A program made the translations under genes and the position numbers. Below the pieces are notes generated by a model. That model saw only the letters and a list, made by a program, of their open reading frames with translations. It made no database searches and was not told where the DNA came from. Source: Leptidea sinapis (Eukaryota > Arthropoda > Insecta > Lepidoptera > Pieridae). From it: a stretch of 64,000 bases of DNA. Shown here piece by piece: positions 20,030-32,159 of the stretch; positions within the stretch are counted from its first letter, which is position 1; each line of letters opens with the position of its first letter. The stretch is from the NCBI RefSeq assembly GCF_905404315.1, contig NC_066312.1:4389001-4453000 (forward strand), given 5' to 3'.

Positions 20030-20225
20030 GAAACGAAGGCGACATTGAGCCAGTCAAACATACAGTACCCACGCGAAAATCCACAAGTTTCTACCAGAGA
20101 GAGCAAGAGAGCATCTGCTTTAGACTTATCGCGTCGAGGTTTGCAAAGAATTTTGAAGTTGGATCTTAAAATGCCTCCATAAAAGATTCAGTTAATATAA
20201 GAATTGAAACAGAATCTCTTTGTAG
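20030..20225 (+). mobile_element. Mariner-like transposase fragment at right-arm edge
   Basis: The plus strand reads LDLSRRGLQRILKLDLKMPP and then KIQLI-ELKQN. This corresponds to the second helix-turn-helix and following LHPYKIQL-type segment of a mariner/Tc family transposase. Earlier codons (TRKSTSFYQREQES) may continue it. It begins within 20 bp of the outer breakpoint of the inverted duplication. Confidence 0.5.
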
Positions 20226-20244
20226 TTATTTCTTCTGGCGTATT

Positions 20245-20415
20245 CAGAAGAAATACTGTAAAGATTTCCAAATTTTGAGAATTTCTTCTTTTCCAATGTG
20301 ACCCATTTCAATTTGAATGTTTTTATAAATCCAGAAGAAAACCTGAAAAGATTCCCCAATTTTGACATCTTCTTTTCCAATGAGATCTATTTCAATTTGA
20401 ATGTTTTTATAAATC
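20245..20415 (+). repeat. Two-unit tandem repeat of about 85 bp
   Basis: Unit 1 (20245-20331) and unit 2 (20332-20415) share CAGAAGAAA, TTCTTTTCCAATG and TTTCAATTTGAATGTTTTTA. The units are diverged. Frames through them on either strand are probably chance. Confidence 0.7.
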
Positions 20416-20499
20416 GGGGAAATAATCATTTTGGGACAGAGAAAACCCTAAACTCAGCATCAAAAAAACTTCATAGTCTGAAAGAGCCTCGGTGAACAG

Positions 20500-20650
20500 T
20501 AGGCGATTTTTAAGTAACTTTCTTCCACGTACAACCAAACTAGGGAATGGTAATAGGAAATAACAGGACGATACGACTGGGTTGCCTTCAAGAAAAGCGC
20601 GTGTCCTTCCTAAAAGACCGATATCAGAGGCATCACAATTCCACTGGACA
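20500..20650 (+). mobile_element. LINE 3' fragment
   Basis: A plus frame reads FLPRTTKLGN, like the FLPRTTKLWN motif of the LINE at 59392-59795. It is followed by GGTTGCCTTCAAGAAAAGCG, the usual 3' UTR of that family. Confidence 0.5.
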
Positions 20651-23284
20651 CATTATCACTTGTATGATGTTTATTTACCAGTATTGGTTCTTTATGTTTG
20701 TTTTATAAAATGTGTATATTTTACATTTTATTATATTCAAACAGATAATATATGCGTTTAAATTATAATACATTTTCTCAGATGTTTACAAAAATAATTG
20801 CGAACTTCCAGGTTATCATCTTCGTCTGAGGTTTTACACTATGAATCAGCGTTACAATGTTGCATAGGTACCTACTATACATCCGGCTTACTAGGAGAAC
20901 ATAAATTTACTGGAGAGTGGAGTAATGTAGTCTGTAACATATTTATCTCCGCTCTCTGTCCAATGAATGCATGTTATTGATTCATGCGTCTCCGTGACGT
21001 ACTTCACGTCATCAACAAGAGTAGTAGCACAGTAGTGTATATCATGACTAGTGTGAGTGTTGAGGATACGCTTATTTAATTCAAAGCTGCAGAATTCAAT
21101 TGCATGTTTCAATGCAAGGAGATCGATCCTGTGATTTATTTATAGTTTTCAGAAACAATTTCAAAACAGATCTATATCTGGGGTTCTTACACCTGCAAAC
21201 AGCTAAATTCCAACGTCACAACCACACAATATGGAATCTGTTTATACATATAAGTAATATACTCGCAGTAAAAATACTCCAAAATACACATGTACACTAC
21301 AAATACCAATTTACCGCGCAGAATAATTTGCAATCTCAACTGAACGCAACAATTTCTTTGTTTGTGTAGCTATCGGGTGTTACGATGAACTTATGGCGAC
21401 GAATGTGGATTGTAGATATGAATCAACAATACCTTTTCTGGACCGCTATAAAGATATACAGAGGACTCGGTCCGTTATCGAAATGATAATAAAAAACGAA
21501 CGTCATCTGTTTTTTTATGTGAATATACAATGCTCGACGTTGAATTTCATTCGATGAACGTTTATGTATCCCTGGTGTATATCTGCCGTTCGCTTGACAA
21601 CAATTTTAGATAAACATACATAATTCAGTGATGCCAATGAACGTTATTCGAATTGTAATCATTCCGTATGACCAGTGTCTGCAAACGTCACCGAGCACAC
21701 TTTGTTGTGGCTATTGATGCTTACAGCATCCAAATATCAACTAAGATAAAGGATTAATAATTAACACAAGCATTGATAATAATTGTTAATGGCTAGGTAA
21801 TAAATAACCAATAGCAACCAAATAGTTATTTTTTCATTAATTAAATAACGAACATATTAATAATTCTACGTATAGTCTACTAGTTTAAAATAAAATTTTA
21901 TTGTTTGCCTATTTATGTCAGAAAAATAGAAATATTTATCTAGAAGTAACCGGAGAACATAAGGGACGAGAATGGATGTGGACTGTGGAGAAAATCTTAG
22001 ACTAAGGATTAGATCGCACTGATATTTATACCTACCACAAAACCTCTTGCCGCAGCAGGTCACGTGCATTCAAATACCATACACGTATCATAGTTAAGAC
22101 GCATTTCAAGAGAGTGTATTCAATGCTCTAGTTAAATATTTGTATTTCTTATTATTATTTGTAATTATGACCCTAGCCTGAATTTATTACCAAGTACTCC
22201 AATAAAAGTAACATAAACGGCGGTGCAGTACTAATTATTTAACTGGCCAAGCCGTTAAATTATGATTGAGTAAGTGAGCCCATACTAATTGATTAGTGAA
22301 TAGCATAAACAAAGAGAAACAAGAAAATAGGTTCATTTCTGCAAAACTTCAAATCGTCTTCAAATCAAACACAATTTGGTGAGCATTTATCTATTCTGCC
22401 AGGTATTTCGAATTCTTTGGTAGTAACGTTGGTAACTTTTCTGGCAGGCGTTTAAACACAAGCCTTACAAAATGTGTGTTGGCTGTCAAGTTGTTGCGAA
22501 AAGAAGCCGTTTCCTTTGGTAAAACTACAAGGTAGATTATGTTCAGCGGGTTGGTAGAAGGTGCGTCTCATGGACAATCGAATCTTTAGTTGATTCTTGG
22601 CCGATTTGTGGGTGGGGGCCATCTTGTTTTTTTTTCACGCTTTAGAAATTGTTTAAGAAATCCTTTTAGAAACTGAATGTGATTCTGAAACATTAGAATG
22701 TTAACATTAATAACTTAACTGCACGAACGTTTTAGAATTGTAGTTTTAAAAGTTGCTAATAAATTATCATTGGACTTCGTGTCTTGTCTGTTTAAGGTAA
22801 TGTAGTAGGTGGGAACAATTGATTTAGCTGGATTTCCTCGATACACCTACACCGAGCAGATGTCGTGTTCCAAAGTCGGTGGTCGGTATAAATAATATGT
22901 ATAAACAATAATTAAAATATCCAATTACAAAAAAATACTCTTCCTTCTGCTTTTCAATCACCTTCACACACTTTATCTCTTTAGCTTGTTGTCTATCTTT
23001 TGCCTAGCCTTCGATTATTGTAAGATTTGTATGTAATTCTATAGGTCCCTTCTTTCTTTTCTTAAATTTACGACTGAATTTTTATTTATTAAATTGCTGA
23101 TTAAACAATTACATGTTATAATGGTGTTGGTTAACATTATGTTATATATTATGTAAAATGACCAACACATCAGGTCAGCTCAAGTCAATATGGTTGAACG
23201 TATTAAATAGAAATGATCTTATTGGTATGGTATTTCATTGGTCGGACAGGACTTAAGAAGCTACATTGCGAGATCGAGTATCAA
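20651..23284. other. No gene seen
   Basis: The stretch is AT-rich. Frames at 20798-20980, 20891-21112, 21100-21369 and 21866-22069 have no domain, signal peptide or splice support. Nothing else is recognised. Confidence 0.4.
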
Positions 23285-23572
23285 ATGTAGCCTGAATTGA
23301 GGCCTGTTTTGAAGTCCAGGCAGACGAAGATGTTAACATAAACCTGTTTATATAACATAGTGTACGGTTACGGACTGTGGCTACGCACTGACTGTTAGTT
23401 TTCATCTGAAATTCTACTCCCTTTCGATTTCAATCAGCGCAGTTCTAGTTTTCATGTTATTGATCCAGCTCTGAAACAGTCTATCTTCGCTACTATATGA
23501 GTTCCTGGTCATCTAACGCACGGAAGATGCACTAACTACTTGTTGCACATAATTACAAAACGCAACGGTTGT
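23285..23572 (-). repeat. Dispersed repeat family A, copy 3
   Basis: The copy carries the family core in inverse orientation (AGCGCAGTTCTAG, TATGAGTTCCTGGTCATC, GGAAGATGCACTAAC). It also has a flank, AAGTCCAGGCAGACGAAGAT, shared with copies at 34900-35160 and 39735-40020. This suggests the family is at least 300 bp long. Confidence 0.6.
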
Positions 23573-23699
23573 AAAATTAACAAAAGTAAGATTTTAAATA
23601 CAGTTATAAAAATTAATTTTATTGGTTTACAATTATCAATATTTGAATAATAGTGAAAATACAATAGTGATTATCACTATGTGCAAATATAACAGTGAT

Positions 23700-24063
23700 T
23701 TTATTGAATGGTGGTGCGTCGTCCGGCGGAAATGCAATAAAACATTCCTGCCACCCGGGTCGTTTTATACTATCAACACATTCACCCAGATTTGAAACAA
23801 AGTAATGTTACCAAACGGGATCGACTCCGCAACTCGTAGCGTCCAACCCCTCATCCCACATTATCACATTCTTATATAACTCTTGATAACCTCGTGTACT
23901 TAAAATTGTAACGTGCTGTGATGGATAGAAAGAATCCGCCATGAGTTGATGAGAAGACTTAGAATAAACTACCGTATAGATAGCTTGACAGCCCGTTAAT
24001 TCGAGCAGTTTGTCAATATGTGCGTTAGCTAGTCGTTTGATCACAGGTTTGATATTAAAAATA
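23700..24063 (-). CDS. Candidate terminal exon with poly(A) signal; unidentified
   Basis: After an acceptor-like TTATCAG (24064) the minus strand stays open for about 85 codons to a stop at 23808. It includes IKPVIKRLANAHIDKLLELT, GCQAIYTVVYSKSSHQLM, ADSFYPSQHVTILSTRGYQE and LYKNVIMWDEGLDATSCGVD. AATAAA follows at 23700-23705. The composition is convincingly protein-like. Part of it (about 23840-23900) resembles a short sequence repeated at 33037-33095, 37560-37605 and 46397-46412. It may therefore be a gene fragment that spread, or a repeat that donated coding sequence. No family is recognised and no upstream exon is identified. Confidence 0.4.
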
Positions 24064-26185
24064 CTGATAACTTAATACTAAGCGTGGCTGTCTGTTTAGG
24101 ACTTGACAGTCCAAAGAGGTCTTATAGGCCTTTTCTATCTTGCTGTATACCCATTAGAGATCTTCTTCTCTTTCGCACGCTATGTTTGTCTATAGTGGCT
24201 ATAGACATATTATAATGATTATACTATATTTAATTATTGTATGCTATCAATTTTATAAAAAATAAGTACCCTCTAAACCCTTTTAGGTATATTATATACG
24301 TGAACGGGTATCTTGTACTAGGGATACATGATCTGCAAAGGCTATCTGTGACGTATTATTGTATTCACTGAGCAGTAGCGGTGCGCGATGTGTGTGCAGG
24401 ATGCAAGATATGACGCGAATTCCGTCATTGCCGTCACACGTTGTGGTCAAAGAGCTAGTGACTATATTATATATCCGACAAATAAACTTACTTCGAATAT
24501 TTCTACTTCTTAATAATAACCTCGCCTTGATGAAGTTTCCACTTCCGTCATGAGGTCCTAAGCTCAGGCCTGTCACAGGGCCACAAAATATGTAATTTGT
24601 TGTAACTTACGTTACTACATTTTTTACGTAGGTACCTATATTATATTTCTTAATGGGAGAAAAGGACAAATTATGATTATGCGTGCATAATATAAAACTC
24701 AAACAATCAAACGCGAGTTGGCACGAATTTGACTGTCCTTCCATTTGTTCAAAGCGTCTAAATAAATATCCACCTGAAAAATGCAGTGAACGAGCGGCAG
24801 TTCACAGCTGGTGCTTATTGGATATCTTATGGATAGATTGTAACAAATGCTGTTCCTTTATCCAGAATAAATTCATGTCTATAAAAGCCTTCAAGGAACT
24901 TTCTTTTTCCTACAGCAAAACTTTGGGTCGGTTTGCTCCATAGTGGCAATATAGTTCGTAAGCTCTTCAAACTTCATAATATTCATCCAACACCGACATG
25001 AGTCATGTATTCCCAGTCGCCATAGTCACAAAGTATCTGTCTACGAATTATATTGCACAATAGTACGGTATTTTGTACAAGTTGTGAACGCCTAAATCCT
25101 TATCCTCCATCTCGATTTCTCACAATTATATCAAACAACTACTGATAACTTATGCGATTCTGTTACTCTGTACGTGCCGCACGCGTCATAACGTCCGTGC
25201 GTCTGAACAGCTGCTCTAATCATGACTTACCAGTTACCACTAGGACGATTTTGCAACATTATATTGCTAGTAAGTTACACTAAATCAATATAAAAGGAAT
25301 ATTTTGACAACAGCTTAATATTTTCAATTGTATTGTTGAAATTGTGAAAGTTGAAGACGCAGGCAGACGTTTCGTTGATACGGAACAAATAGACAAGAAT
25401 TAGAAAAGAAGAAGAAATTTTACGTAATTACTTGTAATGGTAGGACTTAATAATTATAATATGTTTCGAGAGTTTTTTTTTTCGTATATATTGTGTATAT
25501 AGATGTAGTATTCATAGATTTTTTAATGATAATACGTCGTTTACGAAGGTGTGCACGAAACGTGACTGTTGGTATTTTTTTAACTTTTGATATTTTGTAC
25601 GAGACGTATTTTGTAATTATATCTAAAAATACCAACCATAACCATTAAGCATTTAAGTAATAGTTCTTTAACGAATGGGATTGCTAATACCAATGATGCA
25701 AATGCCTTTAACATCACGACCAAAATGATAGCTGTAAAACAGTATGAAATGGTCGAAGCTAGCTTACAAATTTTCATAAAAAACTAGATCGCAACTCAGC
25801 CTGCCCATACTAATATTATGTTAAAGGTATGTAATTATATTATCTAAAAATGTCTTGAAATAAATAAAAATATTTTTAGTTGCCCGCATAAGTCACAACG
25901 CTCCTCTGCATACTTTTTTAACTGCTTCTAAAATTGTGTATTGCATGATTAAAACATACGCACTGTATCTCGTATCGTCAAATTGCCGCATGTATACTAG
26001 GAGAATATGAATCAGTAGGAGATGCACATTATACTTGCTAATATCAACTTAAACACAATACTAACAACACGTCACAACTTATTATTCATTGGTCAGATAT
26101 GATATTCATGTTTAATTATAACGCCTTTTTAGGGAGTTTTGCAGTTCGCACACAAATAATGACCAATGGTACCTGATTATAACAG
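24064..26185. other. No firm gene; weak frames
   Basis: A minus frame at 24292-24576 contains a donor-like GTAAGT and could hold exon fragments. A minus frame at 25580-25777 has two hydrophobic segments (TISYCFTAIILVVMLKAF and ASLVLAIPFVKELLL). Neither is supported by splice pairs, poly(A) signals or a known domain. Confidence 0.3.
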
Positions 26186-26189
26186 AAGT

Positions 26190-26290
26190 GTGTCATCTCA
26201 GCACCTGTCTGTGATATCAACAAAGGATCAATATACCGAGACTGTGCCACTGAAATCGAATGTGTGCCGTCCTGTCCCAGCGCCCGTATA
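26190..26290 (+). repeat. Direct repeat D, copy 1
   Basis: AAAGGATCAATATACCGAGA followed by CTGTGCCACTGAAA and GTGCCGTCCTG is shared with 27440-27540. The unit is about 100 bp and its class is unknown. Frames on both strands overlap it. Confidence 0.5.
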
Positions 26291-26727
26291 TAAAGGTTCA
26301 AGGACGTTGGAACATTCAGATCATGCTGGATATGGTAATGCAACAGTGGTAATGACCACTGTTTATTATGGAAATATATACACGTGGATGCCTATCCTCC
26401 TGAAGGATAGGTTTTACTTTCATCCATCAAGCTCCTCACATATACAATACACCAAATAAATGGGCGCTTTACGAGTTAAAAATACGATTATATCAGTTTA
26501 TTGAAATCCATTTTTCTTAAGTTTGCACTAAGTATGTCATCACTAACTAGAATTCGAAAGACGAGTCATTTCTAGTCCGCATATTGTCAATTTTGGCTGT
26601 CTTCACTGGGAATGTTCGTACTACATATTAATATTATAAAACTACAAAAAAAAATATATTCAGCAAAAGAGTCAAATTGGTCACACACCGTAGTGGTTAG
26701 ATGTGATACAGTCACTTAAGGATCAGC

Positions 26728-26853
26728 CTTGCTATCCAACGCGGTAATGCTGCCAGTATTCTTGGTACGCTTCCACGTAATGATAGTTTTAATGTTATGT
26801 AGTCGTAGTATTGTAAATATAGTTATAAGATTTGGTTTGATTAAATAAATAAG
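26728..26853 (+). mobile_element. LINE C-terminus and 3' UTR
   Basis: The plus strand reads LAIQRGNAASILGTLPRNDS and ends FNVM, stop (26800-26802). This is the C-terminal RGNAASILGTLP motif of a non-LTR retrotransposon family. An AT-rich 3' UTR ends in TTAAATAAATAA. Confidence 0.6.
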
Positions 26854-27439
26854 GTCACTTAAGTGATTAATTATTCTACTTAGCTAGGGCTCACTCAGGT
26901 GACTGCCACTTGCTATATCGATCCAACATACATCTACATTACTGTAGAGTTCACGGTGCACTGACGCACCATTTCCAGTATGACCCAAGGACTCCACTAG
27001 TTGTACTGTTCGGACGCTATAAATACGAACGTTGTAAAAAAACCTTGTTGTTCTAGGATTACTTGTGAAAAGATTTATAACTGCTTTAATATTATAATTT
27101 TATCTTTTTAACTAACACACAAGTAAAAGTATTAATGTAAAAAATTTTTTTTTCAGTATTTATTGCAAGACTAGGTATAATCCATCAGCCTACCAACTGA
27201 GCCCATTGATATTTACTAAATAAGTATATATTTATAATAATTAACTATTAAAAAATTAGAAGGTATTATATTGTTCATCCATTTTACTACTAAACCATAA
27301 GTAACAACACTCTGACTTTAGTAACCAACCTCAAACTTCGTCGCATCTTATGCAACAATACTACGTAAAGCCGTAATCCATTTGTATGTCCGTATACTGA
27401 ACACATTATTCTTACAAAAGTATGTCACGTTGCCTCTCA

Positions 27440-27540
27440 GTGACATAATCAAAGGATCAATAAACCGAGACTGTGTTATTGACACTGAAAGTGATCTGTC
27501 CAGTGCACCGTCCTACATATCTTTTATGTGTCAAGGCTTC
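27440..27540 (+). repeat. Direct repeat D, copy 2
   Basis: Second copy of the unit at 26190-26290 (AAAGGATCAATAAACCGAGA and GTGCACCGTCCT), diverged. Confidence 0.5.
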
Positions 27541-27626
27541 ATCGGACCATTCAAGTATCTCGTATCGCGTATATATTGCGTGTATTTTTTAATTATTCCA
27601 AATGACATATTTTTAGTATTGGTATA

Positions 27627-27966
27627 CTAGCTGACCCGGCAAACGTTGTTTTGCCATATAAAGTATAATTCACGCGATAGTTTTATAAGTAATAAAATAT
27701 TGCCTATATTATAGCCTGTACATCATTTTGTTCTATTGTCAATAGTTTTTGCAGCGCACGCAAAAATAGGTTTTCGATTTTACACCTTGTGTTACAAAAT
27801 AGAAATTTTATTACGGATCCCTAATTTTGAAAACATAGCCTATAGCCTTCCTCGATAAATGGACTACCCAACACTGAAAGAATCATTCAAATCGGACCAG
27901 TAGTACCAGAGATTAGCGCGTTCAAACAAACAAACAAACACTGCAGCTTTATAATATTAGTATAGA
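27627..27966 (-). mobile_element. Non-autonomous Helitron, family H2
   Basis: On the minus strand it begins TCTATACTAATATTATAAAG and ends with the hairpin GGCAAAACAACGTTTGCC, GGGTCAG and CTAG, followed by T. It is inserted between A and T as Helitrons do. The element is 340 bp with no RepHel gene. It is the intact relative of the copy at 1475-1678. Confidence 0.75.
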
Positions 27967-28001
27967 TTAAAAAATATAGTATAGTATTAGTATAGATTAT
28001 A

Positions 28002-29165
28002 CGTAGGTCACACTAAAAGTTTTGCGTTACTTAGAAAAACAACACGTTATAACCAAAATATTATGTTAATTGCTTTTCAAAATACTCTCTTTTACATTTT
28101 AAACACTTTTCATGCGATCGAACCATATTTTTAAATTTTCTACGTGCTGATTGAACGCTATTACTGCCTCTTCGGAATTGGTAAAAGTGAAATCTCTCAT
28201 CAAATCTTTGATTTTGGGGAAGATACAGAAATCACAGGATGATAGGTCGAGGCTATGTGCAGGATGGGTGACGAATATTACTTTTTCGGAAGCTAAAAAT
28301 GACTTCGTTTTGTTTGTCGTGTGTGAAGAAGCGTTGTCATGATGTAGGAGAACGCGGCTTTTTGGTCGTCTTTCGCGAACTTTTTTTAACAACCTGGGTA
28401 AACAAATGTAGGATTCCACTCGGAATTAACACTTTTTTGATCTTCAAGTGGAATTGTACAGATGGGACCCGTAGCTGAGAAAAAATTTGCGATCATTTTT
28501 TACCAACGTTTCTCGCCTGTCTCACTTTTGTTGGCCTGTTCTCATTTTCAAACACGCATTCACAAGATTGATGTTTTTTTTCAGGTTCAAAACAATAAAT
28601 CCACGTTTCATCTCCTGTGACAATGTCATAAACAGCGTTAGAATGTGCGTGGTCATACTTCATTAGCATCTGTGAGCACCATTCCACGCGAGCCCGCTTC
28701 TGCACCGCTGTCAGTTCATGACGGATCCAACGACAACAAAGTTTTCGAACTTTCAATTAGCCGCTTAACAGTAGCCACATTATTTTCGTTGACGGCAGTT
28801 GAAGGCCGCCCTTCACCAAATTCGTCATGTAAAGAAACCCGACCTCTCTCAAATTCTGCAAACCATCGCCTCACGGTGCTCAAGCAAGGCGCTTCTCCCC
28901 CAAAAGCATTTTGAAGACGAGCGGCACAGTCTTGCGGAGAGAGAACTTTTAAAATCATGAATCACTCTAAAATCTTTTCGACTTAATTACATTTTCGTTG
29001 CGTGCGCAGAACTTTGATGTGTGATAAAAAACAATTGACAAATGATTTCCTGTCGATTGTTTTTTTTTTATTGCTAAGAAAGTTGCAACGTTTCAAAAAA
29101 TATAATATTCAAAATTCAAATAGTTCCGATTAGCTAGAAGTGCAAAACTTTTAGTGTGCCCCATG
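28002..29165 (-). mobile_element. Mariner transposon with inactivated transposase
   Basis: The termini are inverted repeats sharing CACACTAAAAGTTTTGC (28009-28025 and complement of 29141-29160). The outer bases TAGGTCACAC and GGGGCACAC are typical of mariner. The left end follows TA; the right flank is TT, so the TA duplication has decayed. The length of 1164 bp is slightly below a full 1.3-kb element. The minus strand encodes most of a transposase in pieces. Nothing autonomous remains. Confidence 0.85.
28099..28958 (-). pseudogene. Mariner transposase, broken
   Basis: In order on the minus strand: the N-terminal helix-turn-helix (CLSTVRRWFAEFERGRVSLH and EGRPSTA, 28958-28716); the first catalytic Asp in VTGDETWIYCFEP (28756-28493); the second in LLHHDNASSH; and the third within THPAHSLDLSSCDFCIFPK (28419-28099), in place of the usual SPDLAPCDFFLFP. 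The three parts lie in different frames, separated by frameshifts and a small deletion near 28420-28490. The transposase would cut and paste the element at TA sites; this copy cannot. Confidence 0.85.
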
Positions 29166-29334
29166 TTTTATACGTGGAGCATACAATAAATAATAAGAAA
29201 ACCAATGTCGGCAGTAACTTTTATTTAATGTAGTTTTATTTATTGATATAGACGATAGCGGCACAAACAGTCGCCATCTAGCATAATACACTTAGAATAA
29301 CTATTTTTTTATTATTAAATGAAATTATTAATTC

Positions 29335-29400
29335 AAATAAAATCAATCAAATCAAAATCATACTTAGGTAAGTGACGGATATGACACTTATGAATGTCAA
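29335..29400 (-). mobile_element. LINE 3' tail with TTGATTT repeats
   Basis: The minus strand ends in TTTTGATTTGATTG, with the CATAAGTGTCATATCCGTCA block seen also at 2640-2665. It is a short truncated insertion. Confidence 0.55.
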
Positions 29401-29614
29401 AAGATTACTTTTCTTTTAACTAACATTTACCCCCACTTAAATCAACATACACCTTCATTGTTTGACAATTTTTAATTTAAAATTCCAAGATTCCACCGTT
29501 CAATTCTGCAGGTTCGTGTTTTTTTTGATGAAACTAATTTTAAAATAAATACTAAGTTAATAGTAAATATAAAACTTCAATTTTATTTTAAAATAATAGA
29601 AAAATACTTACAAA

Positions 29615-29799
29615 AATAACTTAGCCGAGTGTGATAAAATGCAAACTCGAACTCAAACTCTTGCATTGAGCTGTCATAGCTTAAGCTCAACATTATTTCA
29701 GTTGACAAATGACTATAAAAACGAAATCAACGAGTATGCTAAGTTTTCCGTAAGTTAAATCTGAGCTAAGTTTAAGTACGCTCTCACGCTGAGATCTGG
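29615..29799. repeat. MITE family B, truncated copy
   Basis: Internal blocks AGTGTGATAAAATG, GACAAATGACTATAAAA and the right end AGTACGCTCTCACGCTGAGA match the complete copy at 57053-57287. The left terminal repeat is missing or diverged. Confidence 0.6.
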
Positions 29800-30217
29800 C
29801 AACCATTTTTTTTCAATTCTTTAAGTTTTAAAAGACCTACAAATTATGAAAAAAACATTTATTGTATTAGGTGCAATTTACATCAGAAAATAAATTACAG
29901 GAACTTGCGACCAATTTTTATAGGCAATCTAAATACTGATAATTTATTGTATACTTGCCAGAATAAAACAATACATATAACGTACTATAATATCGACAGG
30001 TATAGAGTGCTGGTTCGCTCGTCTTGGGAGATAATTTCCACCATCTATCTCTAACAATTGATCACCCTGAGATATTAACTCAAACATTATTAATTAATAT
30101 TTAGAGATTGAGCGGTGTTCTTAAGAGTCAATAATCTCTGTTTGTAGTTCAGTCATCTGACCTTGCCAGTTGTAACAGTAACTTATTTCGTTACAATAAA
30201 TAAAAAACAAATGACAA
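29800..30217. other. No gene seen
   Basis: AT-rich sequence between repeats, with no frame or element recognised. Confidence 0.4.
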
Positions 30218-30363
30218 TTTTTTTGTGTGTTTCAGTTAATTTGTGAATGAGTTCATATATATTTCTCCTGCCCATGTGTATGTTCGTGAACTCCTCCTAA
30301 CGGCTGGACCGACTTTTCAAATTTAAGACGTGTATACAGGACTTCGTCTCTCGGGTTCGCTAG
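30218..30363 (+). mobile_element. Helitron-like end fragment, family H1, copy 2
   Basis: It ends TCTCGGGTTCGCTAG followed by T (CTAG at 30360-30363) and shares CTCCTAACGGCTGGACCGA with the copy at 109-300. The start is approximate. Confidence 0.5.
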
Positions 30364-31151
30364 TATATTATATTATATTTCTAGCTTTCTGCGTTTCTTT
30401 TCAATTCAATTTAAAAATATTATAAAACAACTTATTAGATAATAAAAATTAGATTTATTTATTAATCAAAGTTGTATTGGTTAAATTTTAACAATACCAT
30501 TTCTGATAAATTTTTTCCATACCATATGATTTTACACGCCATCTTATTTAAATCTGTAAATCCACTTTATAGTCGAGACGTAACTCTACAAAAAACGATA
30601 TAATTGCATATTGCTATGAAAAATAAACATTGTTGATTTTAGAAATTAGAATTCTTAAAACGAATAGTTAGGCATACGCCTTGCTTGGAACATTCATTTT
30701 ATTTTTTGAATCCTATTGTGTCTTCGAGGTTAATAGAAAATCATAATAATGGAATGGCGATAAAGTAGAATTGCAGTGAGTACCGTGTGCTTCTGCTGAC
30801 AGTCAGTTGCAAGATACTTCAAAAGTTAGTCATATGTTTGTATGTATTACTATCGATAGATATACCAACACATCCATATAGAATGGAGGGCCGGGTACCG
30901 TTACAACTAATAAAGCTGTTAAAGCAATAATTCGCCAAAATTCAATGAGGAAACAAAGATTCCCGCTACGACTCTTCCAGACTCTTCTCTCCAAAGAAGA
31001 AGAACTGAAGCTTAGTGCTTATCACCGATACATTAAGATATACGGAACAAAGCGGCTCAACCAATATGCTTACTGTTCCGACACGCGGGTAGTAGAGAAA
31101 TATCCTTTTACTTACAGATTACAGGCCCGAATTAAAGGGCAAGTTCAGTGA
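30364..31151. other. No firm gene; one weak frame
   Basis: A frame at 30945-31151 (68 residues, basic, including YHRYIKIYGTKRLNQY) is GC-richer than its surroundings and directly precedes a SINE-like repeat. It lacks splice or poly(A) support and has no recognised domain. Confidence 0.3.
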
Positions 31152-31385
31152 TAGACTCCTTTGCATAGGATGCCGGCTAGCATATTGGTACCACAACGGT
31201 GCCTATTCTGGGCAATTGAGACTTAACACCTTATCTCTCATGGAGACGAGCGCGTTTATATTGCCGCTGAGAATTTTTGGATTTCTCAAGAATTCTGAGC
31301 GGCTTTGCATTGTAATGGGCAGGGCGTATCAATTATCATCAGCTGAACGTCCTGCTCATCTGGTCCGCTAATGCCGTAAAAAGTA
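31152..31385 (+). repeat. SINE-like dispersed repeat, family S1
   Basis: The best copy in the window: CTTTGCATAGGATGCCGGCT, GGTACCACAACGGTGCC, TTTCTCAAGAATTCTGAGCG, ATGGGCAGGGCGTATCAATT and GAACGTCCTGCTCATCTGGT, in that order. Such units are among the commonest short repeats of butterflies and moths. Whether a tRNA-like head is present cannot be seen here. Confidence 0.65.
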
Positions 31386-32159
31386 ACAAGTATGATGACA
31401 ACATATAATAAAAAATTAATGCAATCTTTATTTTAATATACTTTGATGTTCATAAGTAAAAAATTAATTCTTTTTACGGTTTAGTACTTAATGGGGACTC
31501 CGATGTCTGTTTATCAGTCTGTCTGTCAGGAGGCCGTGTCTTATGAGACACTACAACAGCTATACAGCTGAAATACTGAGAAGGTGTGTGGGGTTAAGTA
31601 ACGTGTATACAGAGAGTATATGAGATGGTATTTTAGATTTCAGTAAGTTACTTAAAGTCCTATTTTGATTGTTGATAAGTTGTACAGAGGTATGGAATTG
31701 TGTGAGGCAAAATTGCATTTGACCGTTGTTTACTTTTAGATTAGCTATATCACGGATAATGATATCACAGAGTCAATATTGTTTCTTAATACTGTTATGG
31801 ATGCTTATAGGGTACGTAGTACGTACATTAGATATGTACCAATTATTTAAATTTATATAAAGTCAGCGTCTGCACTTTTCAAATCTTGACTTCATTAAAT
31901 AGCTTAGACCTTCACGTCAATTGTTATTTAGAATCTAACTAACAACGGTTGTAAGCGAAAAAATCGGCAGGAGTTAAGGATGTTTATTTTACAAACAATA
32001 TTTATGGAGATGTTTTATGCGTTTTAGGCATCACAAAATCTAAATAATTCAAAATATTTATTTTGTTATCTGCTTAAAATGCATACGTCGCATAGCAATG
32101 TATTCTGCATTCGATTACCAGGACTTTATAAGATAGATAAGGTATTCATGTATTCAATT
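31386..32159. other. No gene seen
   Basis: AT-rich sequence with no supported feature. Confidence 0.4.

Noticed and set aside
20245..20415. Tandem repeat as a CRISPR-like array
   Set aside because: Only two diverged units with no spacers; eukaryotic context.
28151..28914. Plus-strand frames at 28151-28342 and 28645-28914
   Set aside because: They are antisense shadows of the mariner transposase on the minus strand.
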